From the NCBI GenBank assembly GCA_937959275.1, contig CALGLU010000001.1, forward strand, positions 1 through 64,000: 64,000 bases of DNA, in the 5' to 3' direction. The notes under the pieces were generated by a model. The model saw only the letters and a list, made by a program, of their open reading frames with translations, did no database searches and was not told the origin of the DNA. Positions 34,774 through 44,537 of this stretch are shown one piece after another. Source of the DNA: an uncultured Saprospiraceae bacterium. Its GTDB lineage: Bacteria; Bacteroidota; Bacteroidia; Chitinophagales; Saprospiraceae. Position numbers and translations under genes: made by a program. Position 1 is the first letter of the stretch. Every line of letters begins with the position of its first letter.

Positions 34774-36042
34774 ATGAATAAGACCTATACAGAAGGGTAC
34801 AAGAAATATGTCTTACTTATCCTAACAGGTGTATACGTCTTCAATTTTATTGATCGGCAAATCTTAGTGATTCTTCAAGAAAGTATAAAGGCGGAGCTTG
34901 ACCTCAGCGACACACAGTTAGGCTTGCTGACAGGTCTAGCCTTTGCATTGTTTTACGTGACTGTTGGATTACCCATTGCTCGATTAGCAGACAAGTCGAA
35001 TCGCAAAAATATTATTACTGTCTCTTTGGTGGTGTGGAGTGGTATGACAGCGGTCTGTGGCTTAGCTGGTAATTTCATTCAATTACTTTTGGCGAGGATA
35101 GGGGTTGGGATTGGTGAAGCTGGTGCGAGCCCGCCTGCGCACTCAATGATCTCAGATTACTTTCCTAAAGAAAAGCGGGCGACGGCTTTATCAGTCTATA
35201 CGATGGGGATCTACATTGGGATTTTGTTTGGCTACTTATTTGGAGGGTGGCTGGATGAGTTTTTTGGTTGGCGGACGGCCTTGATGGTTGTGGGCTTGCC
35301 AGGTATTATCTATGCGATCTTGTTTTTCTTTACGGTTAGAGAGCCAGAACGCGGCATGGCAGAATCACGACAAGCGGAAGCAGAACACATGCCTAGCTTA
35401 TCGGAAGTCTTTTCGATTTTGTGGCGTAAGAAATCATTTCGCTATATCGCTTTGGGTGCAGGGTTTACTGCGTTTGTGCAGTACGGGATTGGTAACTGGT
35501 CGCCTTCATTATTGGTGCGTGTGCATGGGATGCAGAGTGGAGAGATAGGGACATGGTTATCACTAGCATCTGGACTAGGTGGTGCGCTTGGCGTGTGGAT
35601 TGGTGGTTATGGTGGAGATCGATTGGGTAGGAGAGATGTGAAGTGGTATCTGTTATTGCCTATGATTACCTTGTTGATTTCATTGCCATTTACCTTACTC
35701 CTTTTATGGACAGATAACCAATATGTCTGTCTTGCCTCGATGGCAATCAGTAAGATTTGTTGGACGACATATTTAGCGCCATGTATAGCGATGGCGCATG
35801 GGATGGTTGGACTTAGGATGCGAGCCTTGGCTTCGGCGGTGTTGTTTTTGGTGTTGAATTTGGTTGGGCTAGGTTTGGGTCCGTTAGTCATTGGAGCGTT
35901 GAGTGATCAATTGGCAGCAGATTATGGGACAACAGGATTAGTGTATGCGATGCATATTAGTTTTGTGATGCTGCTCTTAGCGATTGGATGTTTTTGGATT
36001 GGAGCGAGGCGGATTAAGCAGGATCTCGGTGAAGACTATTAG
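34774..36042 (+). CDS. MFS transporter, spinster-like
   Basis: A 422-residue major facilitator with about 12 membrane segments. The opening FNFIDRQILVILQESIKAEL and the loop 2-3 motif GLPIARLADKSNRKN (a GxxxDRxGRR-type motif) are typical of the spinster-like subgroup. A second half-motif, GYGGDRLGRRDVKWY, lies between helices 8 and 9. Substrates of such carriers include sphingoid or aromatic compounds and are not predictable here. It is a single gene with somewhat higher G+C than the surrounding sequence in its 3' half. Confidence 0.88.
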   Translation: MNKTYTEGYKKYVLLILTGVYVFNFIDRQILVILQESIKAELDLSDTQLGLLTGLAFALFYVTVGLPIARLADKSNRKNIITVSLVVWSGMTAVCGLAGNFIQLLLARIGVGIGEAGASPPAHSMISDYFPKEKRATALSVYTMGIYIGILFGYLFGGWLDEFFGWRTALMVVGLPGIIYAILFFFTVREPERGMAESRQAEAEHMPSLSEVFSILWRKKSFRYIALGAGFTAFVQYGIGNWSPSLLVRVHGMQSGEIGTWLSLASGLGGALGVWIGGYGGDRLGRRDVKWYLLLPMITLLISLPFTLLLLWTDNQYVCLASMAISKICWTTYLAPCIAMAHGMVGLRMRALASAVLFLVLNLVGLGLGPLVIGALSDQLAADYGTTGLVYAMHISFVMLLLAIGCFWIGARRIKQDLGEDY

Positions 36043-36089
36043 ATGAGCATCAATCAGTTAACATTACTTTTGGAGCTAGAGTAAAAAAA

Positions 36090-36842
36090 TCACCCCAACC
36101 ACTTCTTAAAGCCCTTCACTCGTTCTCTCGCGACGATGACTTCATATGATTCTGCCGAATTGAGCTTAACTTTCAGCCTGCTATTTGAAAAACTGATGAC
36201 TTCTTTGATATAATTGATGTTGACGATCTGAGCTCTGTTTACTTTTTGAAAGATTGCGGGATCAAGCTCTGCTGCGATTGCCTCAACTGATAAGTCAAGA
36301 GGGTAGGAGCGTTGATCTGAGCTTTGTAGAAAGGTAATTTTTTGGTCACTGTAGATTAAGACGGCATCTTCAGTTTTTATACTTTTAATTTTATCACCGA
36401 TGATGACTTTGAAGCGTTGCCTATAGTGTTTTGTCTGTTGTTGATGAATCAATTGACTAAGCATATTGATGTCAAGAGATGGCTTTTCCTGATATACCGA
36501 TTTGAATTTTTTAATAGCATGATGAAGCTCTTCTTTTTCAATGGGTTTTAATAAATAATCAACACTGTTTTGCTTGAAGGCCTTAACAGCGAACTCATCG
36601 TAGGCAGTTGTAAAGATAATTGGAGTCTTTAAATCAACTGCTTGAAGTGTGTCAAAGACAGGTCCATCATTGAGATGTATGTCCATAAAATAAAGTTCAG
36701 CGTCTGGATCGCCTTCTAAGTAGGCGCGCAATTCGAGATTGGAAGATACGATTGCAATGACGTCAACTTTCTCAGCGATGAGCATGGACTTCATACGCCT
36801 TGCGGCGACTGCTTCGTCTTCTACTATGACGGCTTTAATCAA
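36090..36842 (-). CDS. LytTR-type response regulator
   Basis: A 250-residue response regulator. The receiver domain has the phospho-acceptor Asp54 (YFMDIHL), the switch Thr in IIFTTAYDE and the Lys of DYLLKPIEKEE. A LytTR DNA-binding domain fills the C-terminal half (about 138-250). The start is a TTG that overlaps the kinase stop codon as TTGA, and no ATG lies nearby. It is the last gene of a five-gene operon and should control transcription in response to the adjacent kinase. Confidence 0.92.
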   Translation of the reverse strand: MIKAVIVEDEAVAARRMKSMLIAEKVDVIAIVSSNLELRAYLEGDPDAELYFMDIHLNDGPVFDTLQAVDLKTPIIFTTAYDEFAVKAFKQNSVDYLLKPIEKEELHHAIKKFKSVYQEKPSLDINMLSQLIHQQQTKHYRQRFKVIIGDKIKSIKTEDAVLIYSDQKITFLQSSDQRSYPLDLSVEAIAAELDPAIFQKVNRAQIVNINYIKEVISFSNSRLKVKLNSAESYEVIVARERVKGFKKWLG

Positions 36843-37864
36843 ATTAATGGAAGTTGAACGGTGAAGCGATCTGGTGCCGCAGTAATCTTTATGTCTCTTG
36901 AGCTCATGAGTGTATAGCGATCTTTTATGTTTTGTAAGCCCATTTTATTACTACCGTTAATATGTCCTCTAGCCCTTCGGTTATTGGATATGATTAAATT
37001 ATTGACATCTGCTGTTATCGAAATGGATAAGGGCTGCTGCAAATCAAATGCATTATGTTTAATCGCATTTTCTAATAGCAGCTGTAAGCTCAGTGAGGGA
37101 ATTTTCTTCTGTAACAATACTGGATCTATATCTGTTTTAAGAAATATACTATTTTCAAATCTAGTTCGCTGAAGGTCAAGATAGCGTTTTGCAAAGCTCA
37201 GCTCATCTTCTACAGTGCTGGTGTCTTCGTGCCGTTGCTCTAATATATACCTGTATATTTTAGAAAGGCCCGTTAAAAAGTCCTGTGCTTTATCTTTATC
37301 TTCTTCGATGAGTCCTGATAAGACATTAAAGCTATTGAATAGAAAATGTGGATCAATGTGCGCGCGCAATGCATTTAACTCTGAAGCTAAGTTTTCCTTT
37401 CTTAACTTGTGTGTAATAACTTTTTCGTTTTGGATCTCATAGAAAAATCCGATGGCATGCATGGAAATAGATATCATAATTGTAATGATCAATGCAATGA
37501 GATAAAAATCTCTGCTTCCCCTATGCCATATAAATAAGGAAAAGTCAACTGTGAGAAATAGTGTCCATAAAATGAAGTTGAGTAAAAATAGAGATATCAT
37601 CGTAAGCGAGATCGAACCACATATTCCTGCTATAGCCCTTTTTTTAGCTTGTGTTTCCCATGGGAATATTTTATTCAATGCTTCAAAAAGTCTGCCATTA
37701 ATAAGGCTTAAGGGAAGACCATAATAGATGTTAAATATGATAGTCCATTGAATGACTCCCCAACTTAATCTTCCATAAATGAAAAACTGAATGCATAGTG
37801 TTACACAGCATATAATGGCAACAAGAATAAATGCAACTTTTAATTCTTGATATAAATTATTCAT
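36839..37864 (-). CDS. LytS/YehU-type sensor histidine kinase
   Basis: A 341-residue kinase with four membrane helices (about 8-30, 38-58, 80-108, 120-142) and no extracellular sensor domain. The His_kinase region has the phospho-acceptor His173 in HIDPHFLFNSFN, and the HATPase N box is LLLENAIKHNAF. The partner regulator overlaps it by 4 bp. The preceding TPR-protein gene overlaps its start by 8 bp. The small sensory part suggests that it reads a membrane or protein signal, possibly from the cotranscribed periplasmic proteins. Confidence 0.92.
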   Translation of the reverse strand: MNNLYQELKVAFILVAIICCVTLCIQFFIYGRLSWGVIQWTIIFNIYYGLPLSLINGRLFEALNKIFPWETQAKKRAIAGICGSISLTMISLFLLNFILWTLFLTVDFSLFIWHRGSRDFYLIALIITIMISISMHAIGFFYEIQNEKVITHKLRKENLASELNALRAHIDPHFLFNSFNVLSGLIEEDKDKAQDFLTGLSKIYRYILEQRHEDTSTVEDELSFAKRYLDLQRTRFENSIFLKTDIDPVLLQKKIPSLSLQLLLENAIKHNAFDLQQPLSISITADVNNLIISNNRRARGHINGSNKMGLQNIKDRYTLMSSRDIKITAAPDRFTVQLPLI

Positions 37865-38486
37865 TACAGTTTTTAGCTATTTGTTGGGCTCTTTCTAATC
37901 CATAAGAGGGAGCAAATGGTATGTCTACTTTTTGATTCTTGAATTTAGGGATTATTTCATTCATCTTTTGGCAAATGGCATTTACATCTTGACCAAAGAA
38001 TTGGGCGGCACCCATTTCGTATTCGATCATGTTGGCATAAGCTCTTGGATTATCGGGGTTTTGCTCAATCGCTTGTTGATGGAGCGTTGGGATTTTAGCT
38101 GAGTATGTCATCCCATACGTTTCAGGATCCATTGCCAAATAGCCCGTTAGCAGCATGCCTTCTAAAGTGGTGATTTCAGAGTTGTTTTCAGACCGTTGAT
38201 GTGCCGCCTTAATGAGTTTTGTTGCTTTGTCTAATGTAGCTTCTCTCTTGCTTTTGTCGGTGATCCCAAAGGAAGTAACGATTAAGACATTGGCCGCATG
38301 ATAGACTGGTATCCAGTTCTCAGTTTCTGCTTGAGCGATCCGTTCAAACAGTGCAACGGCTTCTATAGACTTATTCTCCTCCCATAGCTTAAATGCTTTT
38401 TGCATGCCTTGCTCATACTGGGATTGGGCCGTGAGACTGCATAAGGATAAGAGAGTGACTATAATGATGATGTATGTATTTTTCAT
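37857..38486 (-). CDS. secreted TPR-like protein
   Basis: A 209-residue periplasmic protein with a signal peptide (ending LTAQSQ) and helical tetratricopeptide-like repeats (EQGMQKAFKLWEENKSIEAVALFERIA; NPDNPRAYANMIEYEMG). The last residues include a conserved-looking GLERAQQIAKNCNE. No enzymatic motif is seen. It lies between the DUF2141 protein and the kinase in one operon and overlaps the kinase start, so it could be a sensory accessory subunit. That role is inferred from position. Confidence 0.75.
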   Translation of the reverse strand: MKNTYIIIIVTLLSLCSLTAQSQYEQGMQKAFKLWEENKSIEAVALFERIAQAETENWIPVYHAANVLIVTSFGITDKSKREATLDKATKLIKAAHQRSENNSEITTLEGMLLTGYLAMDPETYGMTYSAKIPTLHQQAIEQNPDNPRAYANMIEYEMGAAQFFGQDVNAICQKMNEIIPKFKNQKVDIPFAPSYGLERAQQIAKNCNE

Positions 38487-38504
38487 AATATTAGATTTGT
38501 GGTT

Positions 38505-38945
38505 TTAAAATTTGATATGTTGCTTTACATGTATTCCTTCAACTTTAAAAACGGCGTCTGTCCATTTTGGAGGTCCAAATCTACCTTGGGCTCCGTTTGA
38601 ACAAGCAAAGGGCTCATTCGGAATACCGAGAAAATTAGCATCTAATTCTCCATTGTCATTTTCGTCATGAAAGATGGATATGGCGTACTCCCCAATTGGT
38701 ATGTCTTCAAAGACGACAGATGCGTTGCCATTTATGATCTTGGTCTTGCTGCCATACGGAGCATCTTGTAACCAGTTGGTTTTGTCTGAGTATAAGCCAA
38801 CATGAAGATGCCCTTCATCCGAACCAACACAGGAAATGTCAACTGTGATTGTGCTTGTCTCCTTGCCGCTGATTGTCTCTTGAGCGATCAGGGTGTACAT
38901 ACAAGCAAAGAGAATTAAAATACTGAGCTGAATTGATTTAGTCAT
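38505..38945 (-). CDS. DUF2141 domain secreted protein
   Basis: A 146-residue exported protein with a signal peptide ending TLIAQE and a single beta-sandwich DUF2141 domain. The family pattern is visible in GEYAISIFHDENDNGELDANFLGIPNEP and in the final GRFGPPKWTDAVFKVEG. The Asp/Asn-rich loop could bind Ca2+. DUF2141 proteins often neighbour TonB receptors in Bacteroidota. The biochemical function is unknown. It lies 10 bp after the receptor gene. Confidence 0.88.
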   Translation of the reverse strand: MTKSIQLSILILFACMYTLIAQETISGKETSTITVDISCVGSDEGHLHVGLYSDKTNWLQDAPYGSKTKIINGNASVVFEDIPIGEYAISIFHDENDNGELDANFLGIPNEPFACSNGAQGRFGPPKWTDAVFKVEGIHVKQHIKF

Positions 38946-38955
38946 GGTGAATGTT

Positions 38956-41109
38956 TTATAGATTATCTAATTGATTTTTAAGTTTATCCTGACTGATTGT
39001 CCAGAAGAATCCGATAAAGAAGAATTGATTGTCATATGGTCTGATCTGCCTGTCTGGAAATTGGCCAAGTTCATTCTTAACTGATCCGTATTCATAGCCA
39101 TACTCATTGTCAAATCCAGGCGCATTCGCTACAGATAAGTATATTATTTTTTGTTGTGAGATCAGATAAGACCAGCCCAAGCTGATATCATGATAATAGC
39201 CAGATCGATCAATCATAAAACCATCTTTGTTCGGATTTTCATACGGTCTCCCACTTGCCATTCTATACGTGATGCCAAGCTGTGATTTTAGTTTTGGAAT
39301 CCATGTTTTTGAAACCAGTGACAGATTATGACGACTCGAAAAACTAGGTGCTGCTGCTGCTGGATAGTCCTTATATGTCCTTTGGTTTTCAAGCCAGCTA
39401 TAGGAAACCCAGAAATCAACATTGTCCACAATTTGATTAGCTCGCCAAAAGAAGTCTAGACCATATGCATAACCCTGTCCTTCATTTGAGCTATTTAAAT
39501 AACTGTTATTTCCTGAGTCATATGTTAATAGCTTGTTGTAATTTTTATAATAGCCTTCGATACGTAAGATTTGATTTTCGGTTTTTCGATTGTAATTAAC
39601 TAAGAAGTGTTGGGCTGTTTCTTGGCCAATAAACTGATTAGAAAACAAAGCATCTGTATCCACTTCTTGGCTGAAGAGTCCAACTGCTGCACTAAGCTGA
39701 CTTGCGTCATTCAGCTTTTGTGCAATCGTGATACGCGGTAGGATGTGATAGGCGTCGAGTCGGGTATTATACTCCGCTCTGATGCCAGTCTTCAAGGCTA
39801 AGTCTTGGGAAAAGAAGTAGTCTAACTCGATATGTGAACCCAAAATATCTCTGCTGATCTCGTCTTGATAGACAGGTACATCTACTTTGAAGGAGATGTC
39901 ATCTGCTTGGCGAAGGGTTTCGATGCCATAATGAGCGATAAAGTGATCAGTAATGATTGTCTTAAATGATAATCGACCATGAATGCCTGTCAGGCTTTTA
40001 TCCTGCTGATTGATCTTTTGAAACAGTAATTTATCATGGTTGTAACCTACACTAAGACCGGCGGTCATAGATGTCTGGTCACTGAGGAAATGTCGGTACG
40101 TATTATTACTATAAATATTTGAATTGTTGATCTCGATCAGCTCATCAGCGCCACTGTCGATATTTGTCGTGTACAATCCGAAACTTCCAAGGTCTCCAGC
40201 CAAATAGCTTTTGAATAATCCTTTATCGGTTTTGTATCTATAGACAGCCTCTCCAGAGAATCCTGAATATGGGTTTGTCCAATTGGCACTAGAGGGCACG
40301 ATGGTATTATACAGGCTAAGATCCGTATAGGAGGCACTAACACTAATGGATTGTTTATCTGCCTTATATGTATGACCAATGCCAAAGCCGATACTCATGA
40401 GATTAATATTTGTTTCTGTTTGATTGGGCTCATCGATCGTAGACATGTCTAGGATGCCAGAGAGTGCTTGTCCAAAAGCAGTTGAATAACCCCCAGTCGA
40501 AAAGCTGACACCTTTAAATAAAAAGGGGGAATATCTACCTCGGCTTGGTGTACCATTAATCGTTCGGCTGTAAGGTGAAAATACTTTCATGCCATCAATG
40601 TAGATACTGGTTTCGCGTGCATCACCACCACGTATAAAAAGTCTTCCATCATCTGCATTTGATTGCGTCCCTGGCAATGTTTGCATAGCTGCGATGACAT
40701 CGCCCATAGATCCAGCAGTCGTCACGACATCCATTGGTGTCATGACTGCCAGCTTAGAGTTATCACCTGCCTTGAAGGTGCTTGCAGAAATTTCAACAGC
40801 ATCTAAACTCATGGCAGATTCTCGTAGTTTGATATCGAGTTGAGCTAAGCTTGTGATGTCAGCATTGATGGTTTTCGTCTCGTAGCCTAAGTATGATATT
40901 GTCAAGTTGACGCCTCCTACTGTAGAGCTTAAAAATTCGAAATAGCCATTTGTGTCAGTGACAGCTCCATCATATGTTCCTTCTATAAATATGTTAGCGC
41001 CGATAATAGGTTCATGCTTATCTGAGACAAGGCCTGAAACTAGGTGTTGTGCTTTTAAGACTGACGTACAAAGTATACAAAGCATAAGGAGGGAATTGAG
41101 CTTTTTCAT
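38956..41109 (-). CDS. TonB-dependent outer-membrane receptor
   Basis: A 717-residue receptor. A signal peptide is followed by a carboxypeptidase-regulatory-like beta domain (GLVSDKHEPIIGANIFIEGT, typical of Bacteroidota receptors) and a plug (GSMGDVIAAMQTLPGTQ, RLFIRGGDARETSIYIDG). The 22-strand barrel ends in an aromatic strand (FFIGFFWTIS) before a short tail. No SusD partner is present, so a small nutrient or ion and not a polysaccharide is likely. The ATG at 41109 is preferred to an upstream TTG at 41130. It is the first gene of the operon with DUF2141, TPR, kinase and LytTR regulator. Confidence 0.92.
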   Translation of the reverse strand: MKKLNSLLMLCILCTSVLKAQHLVSGLVSDKHEPIIGANIFIEGTYDGAVTDTNGYFEFLSSTVGGVNLTISYLGYETKTINADITSLAQLDIKLRESAMSLDAVEISASTFKAGDNSKLAVMTPMDVVTTAGSMGDVIAAMQTLPGTQSNADDGRLFIRGGDARETSIYIDGMKVFSPYSRTINGTPSRGRYSPFLFKGVSFSTGGYSTAFGQALSGILDMSTIDEPNQTETNINLMSIGFGIGHTYKADKQSISVSASYTDLSLYNTIVPSSANWTNPYSGFSGEAVYRYKTDKGLFKSYLAGDLGSFGLYTTNIDSGADELIEINNSNIYSNNTYRHFLSDQTSMTAGLSVGYNHDKLLFQKINQQDKSLTGIHGRLSFKTIITDHFIAHYGIETLRQADDISFKVDVPVYQDEISRDILGSHIELDYFFSQDLALKTGIRAEYNTRLDAYHILPRITIAQKLNDASQLSAAVGLFSQEVDTDALFSNQFIGQETAQHFLVNYNRKTENQILRIEGYYKNYNKLLTYDSGNNSYLNSSNEGQGYAYGLDFFWRANQIVDNVDFWVSYSWLENQRTYKDYPAAAAPSFSSRHNLSLVSKTWIPKLKSQLGITYRMASGRPYENPNKDGFMIDRSGYYHDISLGWSYLISQQKIIYLSVANAPGFDNEYGYEYGSVKNELGQFPDRQIRPYDNQFFFIGFFWTISQDKLKNQLDNL

Positions 41110-41130
41110 AGTTGCTTGATTCTGATACAA

Positions 41131-41165
41131 ACATGTCTGATATCATAGCTGTGGAAAAGAAAGAC
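41131..41165 (-). promoter_or_regulatory. shared upstream motif, copy 1
   Basis: Read on the minus strand, TCTTTCTTTT is followed by AGCTATGATATC and then CATGTTTG, ending about 20 bp before the TonB-receptor start. The same order of blocks recurs at 44502-44537 upstream of another minus-strand gene. CATGTTTG is one mismatch from the TAnnTTTG -7 box, so this may be a promoter with a regulatory site. Confidence 0.45.
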
Positions 41166-41376
41166 TTGATGAACTGTTGAAAAGGGTAGATGAACTGTCG
41201 GATCATCCGTTTTAAGGGAGTTTGACTACAGTGTTGCGGTTAAAAAAAGAAAGAAATAGGGAGAATGTAGTTGATGAGAACTAGTATTAGATAGAATTAA
41301 ATTGTCGGATTCATCAAATTTTAAAATTTCCTTTGAATTCGGATAAAGCAAACTTTCCATAATCAGTTTTTGTCTG

Positions 41377-41384
41377 TACATTTG
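41377..41384 (+). promoter_or_regulatory. possible -7 promoter element (TACATTTG)
   Basis: TACATTTG matches the TAnnTTTG consensus, 106 bp before the ATG of the TPR kinase gene. No clean -33 TTTG is at the right distance. Confidence 0.4.
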
Positions 41385-41490
41385 TTTTGTTTAATTAGAT
41401 GAACTTCAACTGCACTAACATAGGATTCCGTAAGGGATTCTTCCATCGCCTATTAACAATTGTTCTCTTTTGTTTTCAATTACTAAATTC

Positions 41491-43492
41491 ATGTATAGAA
41501 GACTAATCAAGTCATTATTCTTAGTATGCTTTCTGTTGAGCTATAGCCTTAGCAATGGTCAAACTGAGAAAATGGACAGTCTATTAAGTGGAATTGATAC
41601 TGAGATTAATAGTGAATTGAAGGTTGATAAGTTGAACGAATTATCTTATGAATTTCTCAAAGTTGATGTGACGAAGAGTGAGACATATGCAAGTCAAGCT
41701 CTAGCATTGTCAAAGCAATTAAAGTATGAGAGTGGGAGAGGAGTCGCTTTAGTCCAACTCGGTCTTGGATCGATGTTTAATGGGAATTATGATGTAGCTC
41801 TTAAATTGACAACCGAAGGCTATGAAATTGCTGAGCGTGAAGGGAATCAAGAACGTCTGATGAAAGCTTGCAATGGCTTAGCATTTGTCTATAATTTTAA
41901 TGCAAGGAATGATAAAAGCCTTGAATACACATTGAAGGCACTTACGGCTGCTGAAAAGTTAAGGGATTCATCCTCCATCATTGTCTATTTGCAAAACATT
42001 GGTTACCTCCACACAGAGCAAAATAATATTGCAGAAGCAAATAAATACTATTCACGATTATCTACATTCAGCATAACGAGTAAAGAGCCTAGAGTTCAAT
42101 TAGCCTATTACAATGGAGTTGGCATTTTACATAAAAATTTAGGTCAATATGATAAAGCTGTTCAGGTTTTTCATAAAGGTATACCAATCGCCACAGCAGC
42201 GAATGATTTGTATGGGGTGGCAGTACTACATGAAGGATTAGGTCTTACATATAAGGAGTCAAAATCCTATCCTGAAGCAGAATTGCACTATAACGAATCA
42301 ATGAGCATTTATCAAGAGATCGGCTCAAACGATCAATATCTGTATATCGTAAAGGAATTGATCAATCTGTATAATTTGCAAGGAAACTTTGCAGCTGCGG
42401 TGACCTTAGGTGAGGAGGGGCTTGCATTGGCAAAAGATATCAATATAAGAGAACACCTCTCTGGGATCTCCTATGAGTTAGCCACAGCATATGAAGAACT
42501 GGGAAAGTACGATGTCTCATTACAATATCACAAGGAGCATAAGCGCTGGTCAGACTCGCTCTCCTCAAGTGCTAAAGAAAAGATCATCTTAGAAATGGAA
42601 TCGGATTATCAATTGTCACTATTAGAGGAGCAACAGAAGAAAAATGAATCGATTATTGCTCAGCAAAAATTTAGAAACATTGCTTTCTTTTTACTATTTC
42701 TTACAGCCTGTATCGCGACTTTATTTTGGTGGCTGAATTATAAAACCAAGGAAAAATACAGCAAAAGTTTGGAGGTCGAAGTTGCGGCTAGGACAACTGA
42801 TCTGAAGCAATCTAATCAAGAGTTAGCTTATGCCAATAATGAGCTGGAACGCTTTGCGTTTATATCAGCACACGATATTAAAGAGCATCTGAGAAATATT
42901 GCCAGTTTTTCTGGCTTGATACAAAAGGAGACTCACAGTCATCAACTGGATTCTTCAAAACTTGATTCGTATTATAATAAATAAGAGTACGACGTCGATG
43001 GACCAGTTGGTGAATGACATCATGGAATTTACATCAATCAATAAAAATACAACATTTGGAAAGGTCAATCTGACCTCGACGGTTGACGAAATCAAACAAC
43101 GCATCACACAAGAAGGCCAGAAAGGCGAGATTGAATTTGATAGCTTACCAACGATTGTAGCGAATGCTAAACTGATGGGACAGCTGTTTTCACAATTGAT
43201 CGACAATGGACTCAAGTTTAATCGAAGTGATGTTCCAAAAGTGAACATAGCATACGAACAGACTTCTCAAAATCATATCATCAATATCAGTGATAATGGA
43301 ATAGGGATTGATGAAACATACTCTGATGAAGCGTTTAAGATGTTTTCTCGCTTGCAAGATCGATCTGTCTATCAAGGTTCGGGAATAGGCTTAGCCATTG
43401 CAAAGAAAATCATCACTCAACTAAAAGGCAGTATTGGAATCATGAATAACGAAGGCCAAGGGACGACAGTCAGATTGGTCATTCCTGTATAA
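41491..43492 (+). pseudogene. TPR-domain sensor histidine kinase, frameshifted
   Basis: Two frames together encode a kinase of about 665 residues. The first frame (41491-42984) has a signal peptide (ending LSNGQ), about seven TPR-like repeats, one membrane helix (near nt 42680-42745), a coiled coil and the HisKA box with FISAHDIKEHLRNIA (phospho-acceptor His). It stops after LDSYYNK. The second frame (from about 42965 to 43492) continues the HisKA helix (TTSMDQLVNDIMEF) and has a full HATPase domain (N box SQLIDNGLKFN, G1 SDNGIGI, G2 GSGIGLAIA). Removing one A in the aataaata tract near 42976-42985 joins them. No receiver domain is present. Real loss, slippage or sequencing error are all possible. 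Confidence 0.8.
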
Positions 43493-43623
43493 AAGCGTTT
43501 GAGTCTGTTTAAATTTCATTTCTTTATCACACGATCAATATTATTTTTATAATCTGAGACGTATATAGTTCCTTACCTTAGAAGGATTAGCTAATATTGC
43601 AGCTCATAAAACAAAAAAAAACT

Positions 43624-44124
43624 ATGTCAGCCATTGAAAAAATAGATATTGCCGAAATACAGATGCTTATGGAAAGCACAGCGTATGATCAAGATATCGC
43701 TGTGTGTATGAAGACGAGTAAGGGAGATATTAACCTTACCCTTTTTGCTACAAAGACGCCCAAGACGACAACCAATTTTTTGCAATTAGTTAAAGCGGGT
43801 TATTATGATGGCCTGACCTTTCATAGAGTCATTCCAGATTTTATGGTTCAAGGTGGCTGTCCGAATGGTACGGGTGCAGGTGGACCAGGCTATAAATTTG
43901 GTGATGAATTTCATCCAGAATTGACACACAGCGGCCCAGGGATTTTGTCTATGGCGAATGCGGGACCAGGTACGAATGGTAGCCAGTTTTTTATCACACA
44001 CGTTGAGACTGCATGGTTAGATGGTAAGCACACGGTGTTTGGGCAGGTGAATGGAGAGGCAGATCAGGCTGTGGTGAATGCGATTGTGGGTGGTGATGAG
44101 ATTTTGAGTGTGACGGTTGGGTAA
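43624..44124 (+). CDS. peptidyl-prolyl cis-trans isomerase, cyclophilin type
   Basis: A 166-residue cyclophilin that speeds proline isomerisation. Key residues are in [13 protein letters not shown], with the catalytic Arg, and in [22 protein letters not shown], where Trp marks the cyclosporin-site position. There is no signal peptide, so it is cytosolic. The frame continues upstream to a TTG at 43597, but the ATG at 43624 after an A-rich leader is the natural start. It is monocistronic. Confidence 0.94.
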   Translation: MSAIEKIDIAEIQMLMESTAYDQDIAVCMKTSKGDINLTLFATKTPKTTTNFLQLVKAGYYDGLTFHRVIPDFMVQGGCPNGTGAGGPGYKFGDEFHPELTHSGPGILSMANAGPGTNGSQFFITHVETAWLDGKHTVFGQVNGEADQAVVNAIVGGDEILSVTVG

Positions 44125-44143
44125 TTTAGATGGCTAAAGCGAA

Positions 44144-44169
44144 GCAAATGCATTCATTAATGCATTTGC
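44144..44169. terminator. perfect hairpin after the cyclophilin gene
   Basis: Perfect 10-bp stem GCAAATGCAT/ATGCATTTGC with a 6-base loop lies 19 bp after the cyclophilin stop and before the convergent 75-residue gene. There is no T-run, so termination strength is uncertain. Confidence 0.5.
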
Positions 44170-44208
44170 CACATAATTAAATATACTTGCGAATAAATAA
44201 ATTCTTGC

Positions 44209-44436
44209 TTAAGCAGCACTTTGCTGAGAGACGTTTTGGTTTGTATTGAGTTGCCTCGTTTTAACTTTAATTAGACTAGCTTTTTTGAATGATACGCCTG
44301 CTAATCCAGATAAGAATACTGGGACCGCAATGATAGCTAATACTGGGTATCCAAGAATAAATGTACTGATGACAATAGCCATCATTAGGTAAAATCTTAG
44401 AATAACTGTTGTAAATGAAGCTGAAGTGATTTTCAT
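44209..44436 (-). CDS. small two-helix membrane protein
   Basis: A 75-residue protein with two hydrophobic segments (residues 10-28 and 30-47) and a basic then Gln/Asn-rich tail. No family is recognised. It is transcribed alone. The upstream region holds a motif that is shared with the TonB-receptor operon promoter region (see 44502-44537). Its small size and clear start ATG with AT-rich leader make it a plausible but unproven gene. Confidence 0.55.
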   Translation of the reverse strand: MKITSASFTTVILRFYLMMAIVISTFILGYPVLAIIAVPVFLSGLAGVSFKKASLIKVKTRQLNTNQNVSQQSAA

Positions 44437-44501
44437 AATTATAATTTTTTATAAAGTTGGTGTAATTGAAGAGTGATTCTAATGATGCAGATCAGGTTAG
44501 A

Positions 44502-44537
44502 ATATGACAGATATCATAGCTTTGATAAAAGCAAAGA
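44502..44537 (-). promoter_or_regulatory. shared upstream motif, copy 2
   Basis: On the minus strand TCTTTGCTTTT, AGCTATGATATC and CAT.TTC occur in the same order and almost the same spacing as at 41131-41165. It ends about 65 bp before the 75-residue membrane-protein gene. Confidence 0.45.

Larger units (their letters stand above)
41110..41490. other. divergent promoter region
   Basis: 381 bp between the TonB-receptor operon and the TPR kinase. It contains the GATATCATAGCT-centred motif (about 41131-41165) shared with the region upstream of the gene at 44436, and a TACATTTG box at 41377-41384. No gene is seen. Confidence 0.6.

Noticed and set aside
34774-36042. MFS gene as part of the cox system
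   Set aside because: It is divergent from the cox operon across a 432-bp gap, and spinster-like carriers have no known link to CO oxidation.
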